Assembly: GCA_022578965.1 (NCBI GenBank)
Contig: MU400511.1
Location: 186,001 to 250,000 of the forward strand
Length of the DNA: 64,000 nt
From: Xylaria sp. FL1777
Taxonomy: Eukaryota; Ascomycota; Sordariomycetes; Xylariales; Xylariaceae
Reading direction: 5' to 3'
Below are positions 23,701 to 35,460 of the stretch, in pieces (position 1 is the stretch's first letter; each line of letters starts with the position of its first letter). The notes beneath the pieces were generated by a model that saw only the letters and a list, made by a program, of their open reading frames with translations, did no database searches and had not been told where the DNA came from. The translations under genes and the position numbers were made by a program.

Positions 23701-25790
23701 TCTACGTCGTTTTCTTACACATGTTTCCAGACTACTACTTGAATCGGGTTGTCACCTCTCTTTCACAGTAGTCTCAAGACTGAGTTCAACCTTGCCCATT
23801 CCCTCCCCTTCGACACTCTACGATAATTTTGAAAAGAATACTAGTTATCATGGCAGCTTCATTAAACAGAGAAGAAGTATAGCAAGTTTTATACTTCAAA
23901 CCCTTTGAATACTGCTCGACTAGATGACATTATTGCTGATGGGTACATTTTTATATTTATATATCAGGTGAACTCAATGATAAGACCTCCTATAAGTCAG
24001 GAATATTAAAAATTGACAATCAAAACTGCCATGGTACAGCAAGGGATTTTCTATGTGTTCGGAGAACATAGTAAATGTGACAATTATCTTCGTTGGTTAC
24101 AAAGGTTAGGTACCCTCCTGTACTTCATTTGGACCGGACTACCTAAAGCCGGATATTCTTTCTGTCTTTGTAGGTATTACAGGAGCGAACATGCCTTCTT
24201 ATAGCGAGGGTTCGATAGCTAAGGCTGAGACTTAGCGTATAATATATATAAATATGAGACCGTGTCATGCTCAACGTGACACGTGAAAAGCGAGGCTATC
24301 CTTAATTGGCCTTAACCCTATGAGTTAAATTTTGGGTTCAACACGTAACTCTCATGGGAATAATAGTCAAAATCCGACGCTACTATTATATCTATATTGC
24401 TGTGCCGGCTATACTTTGAGGTAGCCGGTTTAAAGGTTTTGGTCGAAAATACAATCGCGTCGAAGGGCTGAGCTGTGAATATACTTTAAGTTTCTACTCG
24501 ACAGAAAGAGAGAACGTATATTAGTCTTATGTTTATACAGAATCTATTATGGCATTTAGATAATCTTAACTCCCTGATTAGATACCATTAAGATGCACGG
24601 AAACCAACTGTCAAGGCTCATTCGTTGCAGTTACCGTTCCTTATAGGCTTGCTTCTTATGTACTGCTGCCATTACGACGCTCAGGGCTACTCGAGGCTGG
24701 TATTCCCGTTAACTCAAACTAGACAAAATGCTATATAGATGACGATAAGCCAAATGAAACTAACAGTGTGAGGCTACCGGTGGTCGAAACAAGGGTGTCC
24801 TCAAGGGTGAAGGGAAAGAAGGATAGAGATTAAAATTGTGAAGCATTATCTTGACACAAGACTTTGGGACAATAATCAGCCACTAGCTCAGGAGAAAGGT
24901 GCTTACGTCCAGAAATAAAGACCAAACTTAAAGAAAATATAGGTGTTAGGAAGGGATTAGGGAGTATTTGTTCCGCAACTAGTTTGGTTGGATGACATTT
25001 AACTGACAACCACAATGAATATCACTACGCGCTCTTCGAGAACTGCGACTATCAATTCGGTTTGTAAGCAAGAATAGTTGCATAAACTCAACATATTCAT
25101 TGCATTCCGACCTTTTTCTTGCCTTTATGCCTATTAATACGCTTGGGTGTCACCGACTTGGGATGCCTTCAGGGGATTCAGAAAGTAGGTCTATCTGACA
25201 TCTAGATGTAAACGGAGAGAGGTATTAAACCTTGACTTCAGAATTGAAATGTATTATGTGTCTTATTCAAACGATAGCCCGTTTATTTTTATTTTAAAAA
25301 TCCGGTAAACTACCTAACTTACATTTAAACAAAACAGCGATGATGAGAGGATGACAATGCTGAACTTGGTATACGGAAAGTCCGTCGGTAACCGGCGGGG
25401 ACCGACTAGTACGGCGATAAGACCACATCGAATTACCCAAGGTCAGCCGGAATTGGAGAGGTTGAGTCACCGGTAAAGCATGTACAGCATAATATTGATG
25501 TGGGATATTATCTATAACTTCTTAGATAGGAAAGTAAGTTAGTCTGGTGGAAATGGGAACTATGAGAGATAGTATAGTGAAGAGAGACGGAAAGGAGTCG
25601 GAGGACTTTTAGTGTAGACATAAGGGATATGATAGGTACCTACAGGGCTTGGCGGTTCCGTATTGCTAGTGGGACATCAACTCGAACCTCATTTGCCCCC
25701 GTTTACTTATCCCGACTGGAAAACCTCACATGCGGCGGTGACATTGTATTAAATTTGTCCGAAAAAGGCGGATGAGCTCGTCCTGAAACT
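20700..25790. other. AT-rich gene desert
   Basis: About 5 kb rich in A, T and TpA steps, with only short open frames on both strands and none with a recognisable domain. A short phrase, AGATACCATTAA, occurs twice (near 21302 and 24581). The texture suits decayed repeats, possibly affected by repeat-induced point mutation, but I could not recognise a transposon protein in any frame. CTACCTAGGTATC occurs at 23376-23388 and ATAGGTACCTACAGG at 25633-25647. Confidence 0.5.
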
Positions 25791-25791
25791 C

Positions 25792-25798
25792 ATATAAG
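25792..25798 (+). promoter_or_regulatory. TATA-like element upstream of the adenosine deaminase gene
   Basis: ATATAAG lies about 150 bp before the ATG at 25944 and is followed by a pyrimidine-rich leader (CCTTTCTCGTCTTTTTC), a common arrangement in ascomycete promoters. Confidence 0.35.
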
Positions 25799-25943
25799 TG
25801 AGAAGAGCGACCCTCACGACTTCATACCCTTTCTCGTCTTTTTCACTTGTAGTAAACCGCCACCTTCTCCCCATCTCCAATCATCATTATTTAACACTGT
25901 TCAGCCAACGCAGTATACTTAGAGGAAATCCTATACAGAGAAG

Positions 25944-27916
25944 ATGAGTTCCAAACCATTGGGTTTCACAGAGCAGGAATGGGACGAGGTCTCTCAGGGC
26001 ATACCCAAGGAGAGTGACCGTTTCTTAACAAAATACCTTGAGGGTCGTGAGGCGCTCATCGCACAAGAGAATAAACAGCGAAGTGGTCAGTAGCACATTT
26101 CACACACATACTGGGATAATCTATATATTTTTATAGTTATACTAAATCGATTTATATAGATGCCTCGTTCCGACAGAATCTCTCCCCAATCGCTCGCCGC
26201 GCCTGCGACATTGTCCAGCACATCCGCGAAGAAGAGAAGAACTCGGTCTGGACGCCACAGCTCGAGGACTCGCTGGCCCAGAAAGCCGATAACATCACAG
26301 TACATCCAGGGATGATGTTCTCGCTGTCCAAAGCTCGAATGGAGTCCACAAAGCTGTGGCGCATCGTGCGGCGGATGCCCAAGGGGGCACTGTTGCATGC
26401 ACACCTGGACGCTATGGTCGACTTTGGCTTCCTCTTCGCCGTGCTTTTTGAAACTCCGGGGATGCACATCTATTCCGATCGCCCGCTGAGTGATCCAGCG
26501 GCGCTGAAGGAAGCTGCGGTCAGATTTCGCTTTTTCAAGACGCCACGAACCGAGGGCGATATCTGGAATCAGGCATATGTGGCTCAGACGCCTATCATTC
26601 TTACGCAGGCCGCGGACGCGTTTCCTAATGGCGGCAGACCGGAGTTTCTGAAGTGGCTGTATAGCCGGGCCACAATCTCTCGGACCGAAGCCATTGAACA
26701 ACATCATGGCGTTGATCACGTCTGGCGGAAGTTTAGTAAGTCAACTCTCAAAATTTTCCCCTCGTGGTTTATAGAAATATGTTCAGGAAACCCCTGTCAG
26801 GAAAACGTGACGAGAATATTCTCAGGAGCAGCCGAACATAAGGTTCTATAAAACAGAATATTTCTATTTGTCAAGAAGAAATCGAGTAATCTCTAACACG
26901 TCAATCTAACTATAGCCACTTGCTTCCGCGTGATCAATAGTATAGTCCACTACGAGCCGATTTATCGGGCCTTTCTGCGCCGCCTCATGTCACTCTTGAA
27001 AGCTGACGGCATCAACTACGCCGAGATACGGGTCTGCTGGAACCTTGACTACTACCGGCAGGACAGTGAGGTTCCCGAGGGCGATTACCAGGCCATGATG
27101 GACGTTTTCGACGAAGAAGTGAAGTGTTTCCAAGCGAGCGAGGAAGGCAAAGGGTTCTGGGGTCTGCGCATGATCTGGGCCACGATACGCTCTCAGGGAA
27201 CCCGGGAAATCGTGCAGGACATGGACAACTGCATCACGACGAAACTAACACACCCGCACCTGATCTCGGGATACGATTTGCAAGGACAGGAAGACCTAGG
27301 CCGTACCCACCGCGACCTGCTACCAGAGATAATGTGGTTCCGGAAACAATGCGCCGAAGAAGGCGTCAACATCCCCTTCTTCTTCCACGCCGGGGAGTGC
27401 TTGGGCTCGGGCTCGGACACCGACTACAACCTTTTCGACGCGATCCTGCTCGGCACGCGCCGCATCGGGCACGGCTTCAGTCTCTACAAGCACCCTCTTC
27501 TAATAGATCTAGTGAAGGAGAAGCGCATCCTGATCGAGAGTTGCCCCATATCGAACGAGGTGCTCCGACTCTGCGGGTCCGTCATGAGCCACCCGCTCCC
27601 GGCGCTCCTCGCCCGTGGCGTCCCCTGCTCCCTCTGTAACGACGACCCGGCCATGCTGGGCCAGGACACCGCGGGGAGCACGCACGACTTCTGGCAGGCG
27701 CTTCAAGGTTGGGAGAACCTCGGGCTCGCGGGCCTGGGCTCACTCGCCGAGAACTCTATCCGCTGGGCCGCCTTCGAGGACCAGAGCAGCGAGGACTGGA
27801 ACCGCGACATCCGCGAGGCGAGCCTTGGGACTGGACTCAAGGCACAGCGTCTCAAGGAGTGGGCTGTCGAGTGGGAGCGCTTCTGCCTATGGGTCGTGGA
27901 CGAATTTGGCGAGTGA
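25944..27916 (+). CDS. ADGF/CECR1-type adenosine deaminase
   Basis: This protein is predicted to deaminate adenosine or a related purine nucleoside through a zinc-bound metallohydrolase barrel. Model: exons 25944-26085, 26160-26735 and 26916-27916, introns of 74 and 180 nt, 572 residues. Metal and catalytic motifs appear in order: LLHAHLD (H127, H129), FFHAGE (H397, E400), the conserved IGHG, SCPISNE, and NDDP (D482, D483). The long N-terminal helical part before HAHLD is typical of the ADGF branch. No signal peptide is visible at this start, unlike secreted animal ADGF, so an intracellular location is suggested. An extra 5' exon encoding a signal cannot be excluded. The third exon is GC-rich. 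Substrate preference (adenosine, deoxyadenosine or another) cannot be told from sequence. Confidence 0.92.
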
Positions 27917-28385
27917 ACCCACCCTACTCGACATTGAATCTAACGGAGCTACCGGAGAGCAAAACAAGTCAGACTCCTTATTAACCTACCAAGAAAAATA
28001 ACGGCGAGGGCAAGCGATCGAAGGGGATCGGGTCAGAACAGGCCAGACCGAAAGGGGAAATAAACGAAATAAATAAATAAGTTAATAAATAAATGAATAA
28101 AAGGAACCCCCCCCCAAAAAGGGAAAGAAGTTGCGGAGTACAAAGGTCGGAAACACACGTCGTCACGAGGTCCCGGTTTCGGTGAGCTCGGCGAATAGGA
28201 GAGGCCTGGCGTCACCCCGTTTTCTCATTGGTTTTTTTCCCCTCATGACCCCTCCTCCGTAACCCCCTCTCTCGCTTTTGCCGGGGCGGTAGCACAACAG
28301 GGAGATCGATGCGGCTCAGCGGCTCAGCGGCGCCGCACATCCCATCCCATCACTGCCTGGGCTGTCTGTCCATCTACCGAATGGA

Positions 28386-28406
28386 TACCTACCTACCTAC
28401 CTACCT
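28386..28406. repeat. (TACC)n tetranucleotide repeat
   Basis: Five TACC units followed by TAC repeats. It is the simple-repeat form of the motif seen elsewhere in the intergenic DNA. Confidence 0.8.
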
Positions 28407-28628
28407 ACTACTACTCTAGAATACTACCACCCGCCTGTCTCTGAGTACAGCGACCTGAAACGCTACGACCGTCACAGGCGACCTAGGTATTTGCGACTAG
28501 AGGGTGCTTGGTACCTCCTATGATCCTTTCTATTCCTATTTCCTCGCTTCTTTCTTTTCTTGCACCAGGGAGGCAGTGCATTTTAGATTCAACACTGAAA
28601 AAAAGGGGGGGTTGGTCATCTTAAGCAT

Positions 28629-28652
28629 GGACTGGACTGGACTGGACTGGAC
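28629..28652. repeat. (GGACT)n pentanucleotide repeat
   Basis: Four full GGACT units plus a GGAC remainder, directly adjoining. Confidence 0.85.
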
Positions 28653-30790
28653 GGGGCGTTCAGGCAGACAAGTAGGTAGAAACAGAACGACAGGCAGAAA
28701 AATAAGACAGACTGATCATGATTGGAGATCACGGAGAGGCGATCTAGGCAGTGGAGTGATGAAGGACTGCGAGTAACGACCTTCAACGGGCCGGACTAAT
28801 CAGCGTAAGCATGAGAAAAAACCTCAATACTAAAAAGGAATGATAATAGCACAAGCTTTCTCGAAAAGTCTGCCTATAGAATCTATTAATTGCCCAAGTT
28901 TTGCCAGGCGAGCAGGCGTCTCAGGAAAATCAACTAGCTAGATAGATGCCTGCCCTGCCTGACTATAAATCACCGTGAACCTGCTAATCACTTATGTCTA
29001 CCCTCATCATAGAATACACGTAAGAAAAGGAGCCAGTAAGTAAGTAAGCAAGCAAGTTGCATCGCTCACTACATCCGTACAGATACCAAGCAAGTATCGA
29101 CGAGGTATATTAGGCAGGATGGTATAGTATAGGATAGATGCAGTAACCTCATTGCGTCAGCGCGGCACAATAACTAAACGTGATGTACGTCAGATTACGG
29201 TTCGCGGGTAGATACTACCGGTAGTCCACTCACTCACTGGCTGGCTAGCTGTATGTATGTATGACATGCGTGGCCATCATAGCCTTACGTGCAGAGCCGT
29301 ATTCGGGAGCTCTCGATCTCACTGTGATCATTTCCTCCATTGTGATTAGTATTCTTAGAATCCTTAGGTATATATATATATCGGTAGGTAGATCCCAAGA
29401 ATGAAGCAGGCTAGCAGGCAGCAGAGCCGGCTCTCGCGCCGTGCTCGAGAACCACAGCTTTGGTTATGTTGGTTCGTTGTAGGTGTGTCGCGCGGTTTTC
29501 TTTCTCGGTGAGAGAAACCGGCATTTCCGTACCAAGCGGAGCCTCAAGTTACTCGATCGCAGAACTGGGTACTTTTATTTCCATGCATTTAGGTGTGGAA
29601 AGGATGCATTTGTGGTATGTCCGTAGGTAGAAAGTGATAAGTACGGTGAAGACCGGAAGCGTTTCTATCTTCGGTATTGCCTTAAAAAATAGGAGATACC
29701 GAAAAAGACAGAGGCTACCACAACATGACGACGACACATAATTAGGAATACCGTCATGCATGTGGTACGAGTGAATGATCTGTGTATGTCGTGTGTTGTA
29801 ATGCTTAGCCCGGGCTATGCGAATAGTCTAAGTGTACCCAAGAATCAGACCGCATCCAATACCTTTTGATATACTCAAGTAGAACGCGTAAAAAGGAGCA
29901 GAAATGCACTTTATGAGGCTCATCTAAAGTCTCGTGAGCCCCCCTTGCGCAGTGAATCAATCATACGTGACATTTTGGCTTAACCTACACATCTTGTTAT
30001 TCTTTTCTTTCTCGTTAGTCAACTTATATTATTTTTTCAATGCTTTATTTCGGTTAACCCATGGACCCTTAGATAACAATTACCCCACAAGATCCCACAC
30101 CGTCCCAGGTTCTCGGTAGCGATATGTGCGATCATTTTAGGAACACCAAGATCGAATAAACTGGACCTAAAAGGTAAGGTAACACAGACAATACAGGCCG
30201 TACTAGCGTCCAAGTAACGCTCAGTTAACGCACGAGTGGTCTAGTGAGATGGTGGCGGTGTAAAGAAGAGGGATGCATATGCAGGTCAGTAGTGAGTCTG
30301 CACGTGTTAGTCAGCGTAAATCAAGCGGCCATTGCGATGAAGGACAGCTTAGTATCACACGAGTCTCGAGAAACCTGTGTCATGATTTTGTGGCTGTGCT
30401 TTCGGTGAAATTCACTTGGCTCAAGACAAGGGCAACTAAAACCCGAGTATAGAGAAGCTAAGACTGAGTAACGTATGTTGTGATATTCAATGGACAGGCC
30501 AGGGCCAGGAAGTAATCCCTGATGCTCTTCCACAGTCTATGCTAATTCAACGTTGATATCGTACCGAGACCTGCCCACCGTAGAGAAAAGATCAGGAGCA
30601 AAGTTGGGTAGGGTATTCTGTCGCCAGTACAGATCTAATACAACTAATACAACGAAGGAAGCCATAAGAAACGACAAAGTAGAGGTTCGAAAAAAGATCC
30701 GGTCAAAGAAAATCTCGGGAGTATTTAGAATGAGGAGAAATGGGTGGAGATAGACGACACTGATGGCCAAGGGTGATCTCTGTAACCGGG

Positions 30791-31869
30791 TTACTGGGCA
30801 GGACCCCAGTGGTTGGATAACCATTGTCGAAAATTCATGGGTACGACGTCAACGAGGTCGTTGAGGTTAGCTTCCCCAAAGTTATATCGTCCGTTGGCTG
30901 TCTGAAGGAGATGCTGCATCGAAAACCACCTTTCTTCTTCATTATTATTGCGGTAGTATTCGAGCCAGTCGATTATTTCGGAGTAGGGTCTGTTGATCAC
31001 TTGGAATTCGACTAGAAATGGCTTAGCTACTAAACAAAGACAAGAGAACAATTATGACATACTCTGTCTGACCTCACTACAGTATTGCTGAATTCTCTGA
31101 GGTGTGATACGTTCTCCGCGCATCTTAAACTCCCGTGGCCAGTTATCAATACCAAGTTCGACGGCTGCAGCAACGAAGCGCGCTACGTCAAAGGCAGAAG
31201 TCAAGGTAATGTGGACCTGACGGCCTTGAGCATTAGTTGCGGGCAGTTCTGCTGTGGCCGACTCGATATCAACCAAATAGTCGCTTTGGTTGAAGAGACG
31301 ATGACTCGCTCCCATGTTATATGCTCGAAGACCGCCTGGGGCAAACCGCTCATAGAATACACCACAGGAGAAGACAGTGTATTTCATCGGATAGTGTCTA
31401 GACGACGACCAGTGTTTGAGTTGCTCGAGCGCACCAGAAGAGCCGTTGTCGAATGGATCATTATTAGGGTCGGGCCGGTGGCTTATGGAGCCTTCGAACT
31501 CAGAAGGTACAAAATTGCGTACTCGAACTTGCCTCGCTGCGTCGATGAGATTAAGTTGTTCTACACCGGAGATAGTCGATATTACCAGGTCTACTCCTTG
31601 CAGAATAAATTGTAGATTTGCTGGGTTATGGTAATCAACTACAGCGACTTGGCAGTCGCCATATTCGGCCTCGAACTCAGGGTGTGGCTGCTGAAAGTTA
31701 GCAAGCACAACGTCTCAAGATCTCAAGCTTAATTCGAGGGTCAAACCATTCTTGAGAGTACGAGAACTGCATGAGCACTCCCAGACAGCTCTTGTGCTAA
31801 TAGAGCTGCAAGCCCACCGGCACCCGCGATTGCAATCCGCATCATCCCGATAGCTGGTCTCTTAGCCAT
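30791..31869 (-). CDS. NmrA-like / isoflavone-reductase-like NAD(P)-binding protein
   Basis: This belongs to the atypical short-chain dehydrogenases of the NmrA/isoflavone reductase group, which bind NAD(P) and act as redox sensors or reductases. Model: exons 31747-31869, 31063-31690 and 30791-31011 (minus strand), introns of 56 and 51 nt, 323 residues. The dinucleotide motif is MRIAIAGAGGLAALLA in exon 1. Then follow VAVVDYHNPANLQF, LVISTISGVEQLNLIDAAR, VRNFVPSEFEGS, YTVFSCGVFYERFAPGGL and FDVARFVAAAVELG, a familiar set for the fungal branch. The first acceptor is a tandem CAGCAG, so one glutamine is optional. For the second intron the acceptor at 31012 is preferred over a nearer one that would leave a 33-nt intron. 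The partner or substrate is unknown. Confidence 0.88.
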
Positions 31870-32479
31870 AGCTGGTGTAGGGAAAGCGACTGATTTCAAC
31901 GCTTTAAATTGTCTGGGCCTAATAGGAAAGGGGTTGATGACACTCGTCTGTGATTACTGCAGAATTCGGCTGAGAGCACCGTGCAATTATTTCGCGCTGG
32001 AAGATGAGACAAAATATGCTGACCGGTTTTATGTTTAATGAGTCAAGCTAGGATCCGCATAGCCCATGATGTACAGACCGCCAAAGAGGGACGATGTTAC
32101 TTTAGAAACCTAAACCCTCGAATCAAGGCCAAGAACCGTGAGTTCATTAGATACAAAGTGCCTCAAGGCACACGCCAGAATATCTAGGCGAGTACCACGA
32201 GGCCACGGGGAAGCGGAAGCGGAAGCGGAAGCGGTTTCCAAACATAACGATCGAGATAACTAAGCTGTGTAAGTCATGATAGAATCCTAGATGGTGGGTC
32301 CACGAATTCCATGGGCAATAAAGTGACTCCCGTAGAGGACAATACTGGGTGCCCGTTAGTTTGACTCCATCTTTCGAAGTACTCCCGAGTAACCTTGAGA
32401 AATCTATTCCTAAATCTGTGAACCAAACGGCCAGCAGGGGTTGAAGAGCTTCAGGTGATACCCTTGAAGGCCGAGCTGG

Positions 32480-32640
32480 GGCTTTTTCCTGCCGGGAGCC
32501 AGTGATATCTCTTCCCATGTTGAGCAGAAGCGTCTAAGGGAGTGTTGCCTGAAGAGGCCTTACGCCAGCGCAGTCGACATCATATTGACTTCGGCCAGAT
32601 CCGAGGGCGTGTACCGTCAGAATCGCATAGATGTGAAGAA
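32480..32640 (-). pseudogene. Possible ankyrin-repeat relic
   Basis: In one minus frame the translation KASSGNTPLDASAQHGK resembles the GNTPLHxAAxxGH core of an ankyrin repeat, and in a neighbouring frame just upstream AEVNMMSTALA could be the preceding turn. A frame break lies between them and no longer open frame continues the array. It is too short to be sure and is offered only as a decayed fragment. Confidence 0.2.
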
Positions 32641-33884
32641 CTCTAAGCAAGATTATCATAGCACCCAAGACGCTTTTATGACAATCCATATTTAGTCGTC
32701 TCTTCAAGTGGTTCGGAGCAGGCTGGGAGGTACCAACAACCCTCCTATAAACAGGAGCAATCTCATTACAACATTATGCACGTAGGCCACGGCTGTTGAC
32801 ACTTGCTGTGGGACATGTCACAACTCTAAGAGACAATAGCAAACTCTTGGCTGTCCCTTGGGTATGGGTGGCGGATACTAGACGAATCCATGGTTATCTG
32901 GTATACATACGTGCACACGACTAGGCGGAACTGGCGTGGTTGTATTAAGAAAGAAGACAACATGCCTAATGCAAGTCAAGTCCTTCTCCAGCCGGACTAA
33001 ACTAGGCTGAGAACGAATGGGCATTCCCGTTGGGTGACTCAGGCAGCCGGGGGCAAATTTGGCCGGATCGGTTGAAGCACAAACGGGTACGGGTGAAGTA
33101 TACTACTATAAGGCAGCTAGTTAGAAGATCGCGGCTTTTAGCGGGAGAAAATGAGGAGCAGCCGAAGGCTCGAAAGCTCGAAAGCTCACCGAATCGTCAA
33201 CGCCCTGTCGAATGGCGGAGGTAGGACGAGGAGCAGCACGCCAGTAATCTCAGCTAGGCAGATTAGTAAGAATAGAAGAATGCTACGGTATTGGACGCTT
33301 GATCCTAGGAGCGAGCAGGACTGGGCGTGAGCAACATCTCAAGGCCATGGATCATGACGGACAGCACGCCGTGAGTGGACTCGGTTGGTCGATGACCATG
33401 CTCAATTGTGCATGAAAAACAGGCTTCTATCTGTTGGCGGCGCCGAGAAAGTAGTAATAATTTGAGATTTAATTTTAGTATGATTATGATGATGATGATG
33501 ATTATTTTATTTTATTTTTTCTTCTCGGCCTTTTTCTAAGAGAAGAATTTAGTGCCAGATGAGGTTACTGGAAAGAAGGACGGGAGGGGCCAAGATGGAT
33601 GGACGGTTGATGATAACTAGGAAAGCGGAGCCCCGTGTGGGATGGGTATGCGTAGGTACCCACAGGGCTGGGTAAGCGGCACCTCGAATCTACGTGTATG
33701 CGTATAGGGAGATGGAGCTAAGCCGGGCTATACTACATATGCAAAACACAAGGACAGAACTGCCTTCAAACAATTACAGATATTCCGTATTCTTTACCAG
33801 TTATGTAGCTACCTATGGCAGGTGCTTTATTAATTGCTTGAAGCATCTTATTTAAAGACAACTTAAAGTTTGATTCGCTTAACT

Positions 33885-34030
33885 GCCTAGGTACTTAGGT
33901 ACCTTGTTATAGTGTTTAAATTTTGGGGGCTATAAAAGTACCTAGGTAGGTACCTAGGTAAGAAGGTAGGGAGGTAGTTAGATGAAAGTATACGTACAAG
34001 CAGAGCTGGAGTGGTAACTTCCTAGGTACC
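33885..34030. repeat. Cluster of palindromic TACCTAGGTA-type motifs
   Basis: GCCTAGGTACTTAGGTACC, GTACCTAGGTAGGTACC, TACCTAGGTAAGAAGG and TTCCTAGGTACCC follow within 150 bases. The core is self-complementary (TACCTAGGTA). Confidence 0.75.
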
Positions 34031-35460
34031 CGATGATCCACATATCATACTGCTCCCAAAGAACTTCTTTTATAGGTCTAGATTCATCTCACGGTAATAG
34101 ACGTACATCTGTGTTTAATCTACCCAGGCAAGTAGAGGTAGTTGAGGTACTTATAAGTATAAAACAGTTTCCGAAAAAAACAACCCCCCTCTCCCCCAAA
34201 GTACCTGTTGCAGGTGGCCCGCGAACCCTGCCTGCAAAGGGGTCCCACTACGGATGGCGGCAGACGCCACAAAGCACCTGGCAGTCGCTAAGGTGCGATC
34301 TGGGAGGCTGGGGACCGGGGTTGGGGTAGCTGGTCTCTGCTCTGGTCGCATTGTGGACCATGCTAAATAGACGCACCGTTAAACTTCACCTGACACGCGC
34401 ATCCTGCACCAAACACTCTCAAAGTCCTGCATATCCCCTCCTACCTATCAGATTCACTTTTTTCCCATTACTGTAGAAACTGACCCGGACTTCCAGGGAT
34501 TTTTTTTCTGTCTTGTTTTCCTTTGCAATGATTGCTCTCCCTTCGCTGAGTCTAGCGTTGACTCACTCGCTCGCTCGCTCTCTCGCGCAACTCTTCTCAC
34601 CTGCCGAGCGAAGTGCCCGCATGAGCAAACGGCCGGCTCCCGTCCCTTTCGCCACGAGACCCGATCTTATTATCACTTCTGTATGCCTGGCAGATTTTGG
34701 ATCGAGCCTGCCTAGCGACTACTTATTAGTGTAGGCCTCGAGACATTGTTTCCCGGCGTGTCGCTGGATCTGTATTGGTCGAAGTCAAGGCTGCTCTCGG
34801 TGCCTCAATCAATCACAGCCTGGTCCTCCTCCCAGACTGGGTGTAATCACGCAATCTTGTTTGTTTGGGGGGCCGGACATCCCCGCCGCCCGCCGTGAGC
34901 AGTAACAGCCTCATGTAACGTCATCCCTAGAAACCCCCGGGGCCCGCTGACTACGTTACTACCAAACACGGCTTCAACCCCGTGTGGATAGTAGTAGTAT
35001 AGGACTTGGTTCCAAGATACCTAGGGATGGGAGTAGCTGGAGTGTTCGATTGCTACATGGCGACGTTCTAGCCATCGGCCAAGGACGCCATTATCTGAGA
35101 TTTCAGATCCTCAATAGGGGTGGTACTAAGAGTCGTTCACTGCATTGCCAGGCTGGTGGTTACACGCAAGTAGTACTAATGTAGGAGAAAACGTGGGCTG
35201 AACATGATGTCCTGCATAGAACTTATGATTAACCACGTTTTCATAAGGTGAGTCAGTTTCAGGCCCTTCAAAATTAATTATGAGAACAGGGGGAGGATCT
35301 GTGGTTGCATGTACTAATATTATTTGGCATACTACACTATCCTTATCCGCTCTTCAGGAACCATTTACCGATCATCATTTCTCACAGTTCTCATGGGTAT
35401 CATATTACAATCAACGCCTAGCCCACGGCAAGAGGCCCCAGCTACTCAAACAAAGCCGAT

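Larger units (their letters stand above)
27917..30790. other. Intergenic region with many microsatellites, no gene seen
   Basis: Between convergent genes. AAAT-type repeats lie at about 28064-28101, (TACC)n at 28386-28406, (GGACT)n at 28629-28652, AGTA/AGCA repeats at 29034-29056 and (TA)n near 29369. Open frames here are mostly translations of these tracts. An ACCTAGGTAT copy of the recurring motif lies at 28481. Confidence 0.55.
31870..35460. other. Long intergenic region with relics and repeats
   Basis: No intact gene found. A (GGAAGC)n tract lies at 32209-32236 and a (GAT)n tract at about 33480-33505. The densest TACCTAGGTA cluster in the window lies at 33885-34030. Around 32480-32640 (minus) a broken frame reads like an ankyrin repeat (GNTPLDASAQHGK); see the separate entry. 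The other frames lack motifs. Confidence 0.5.
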
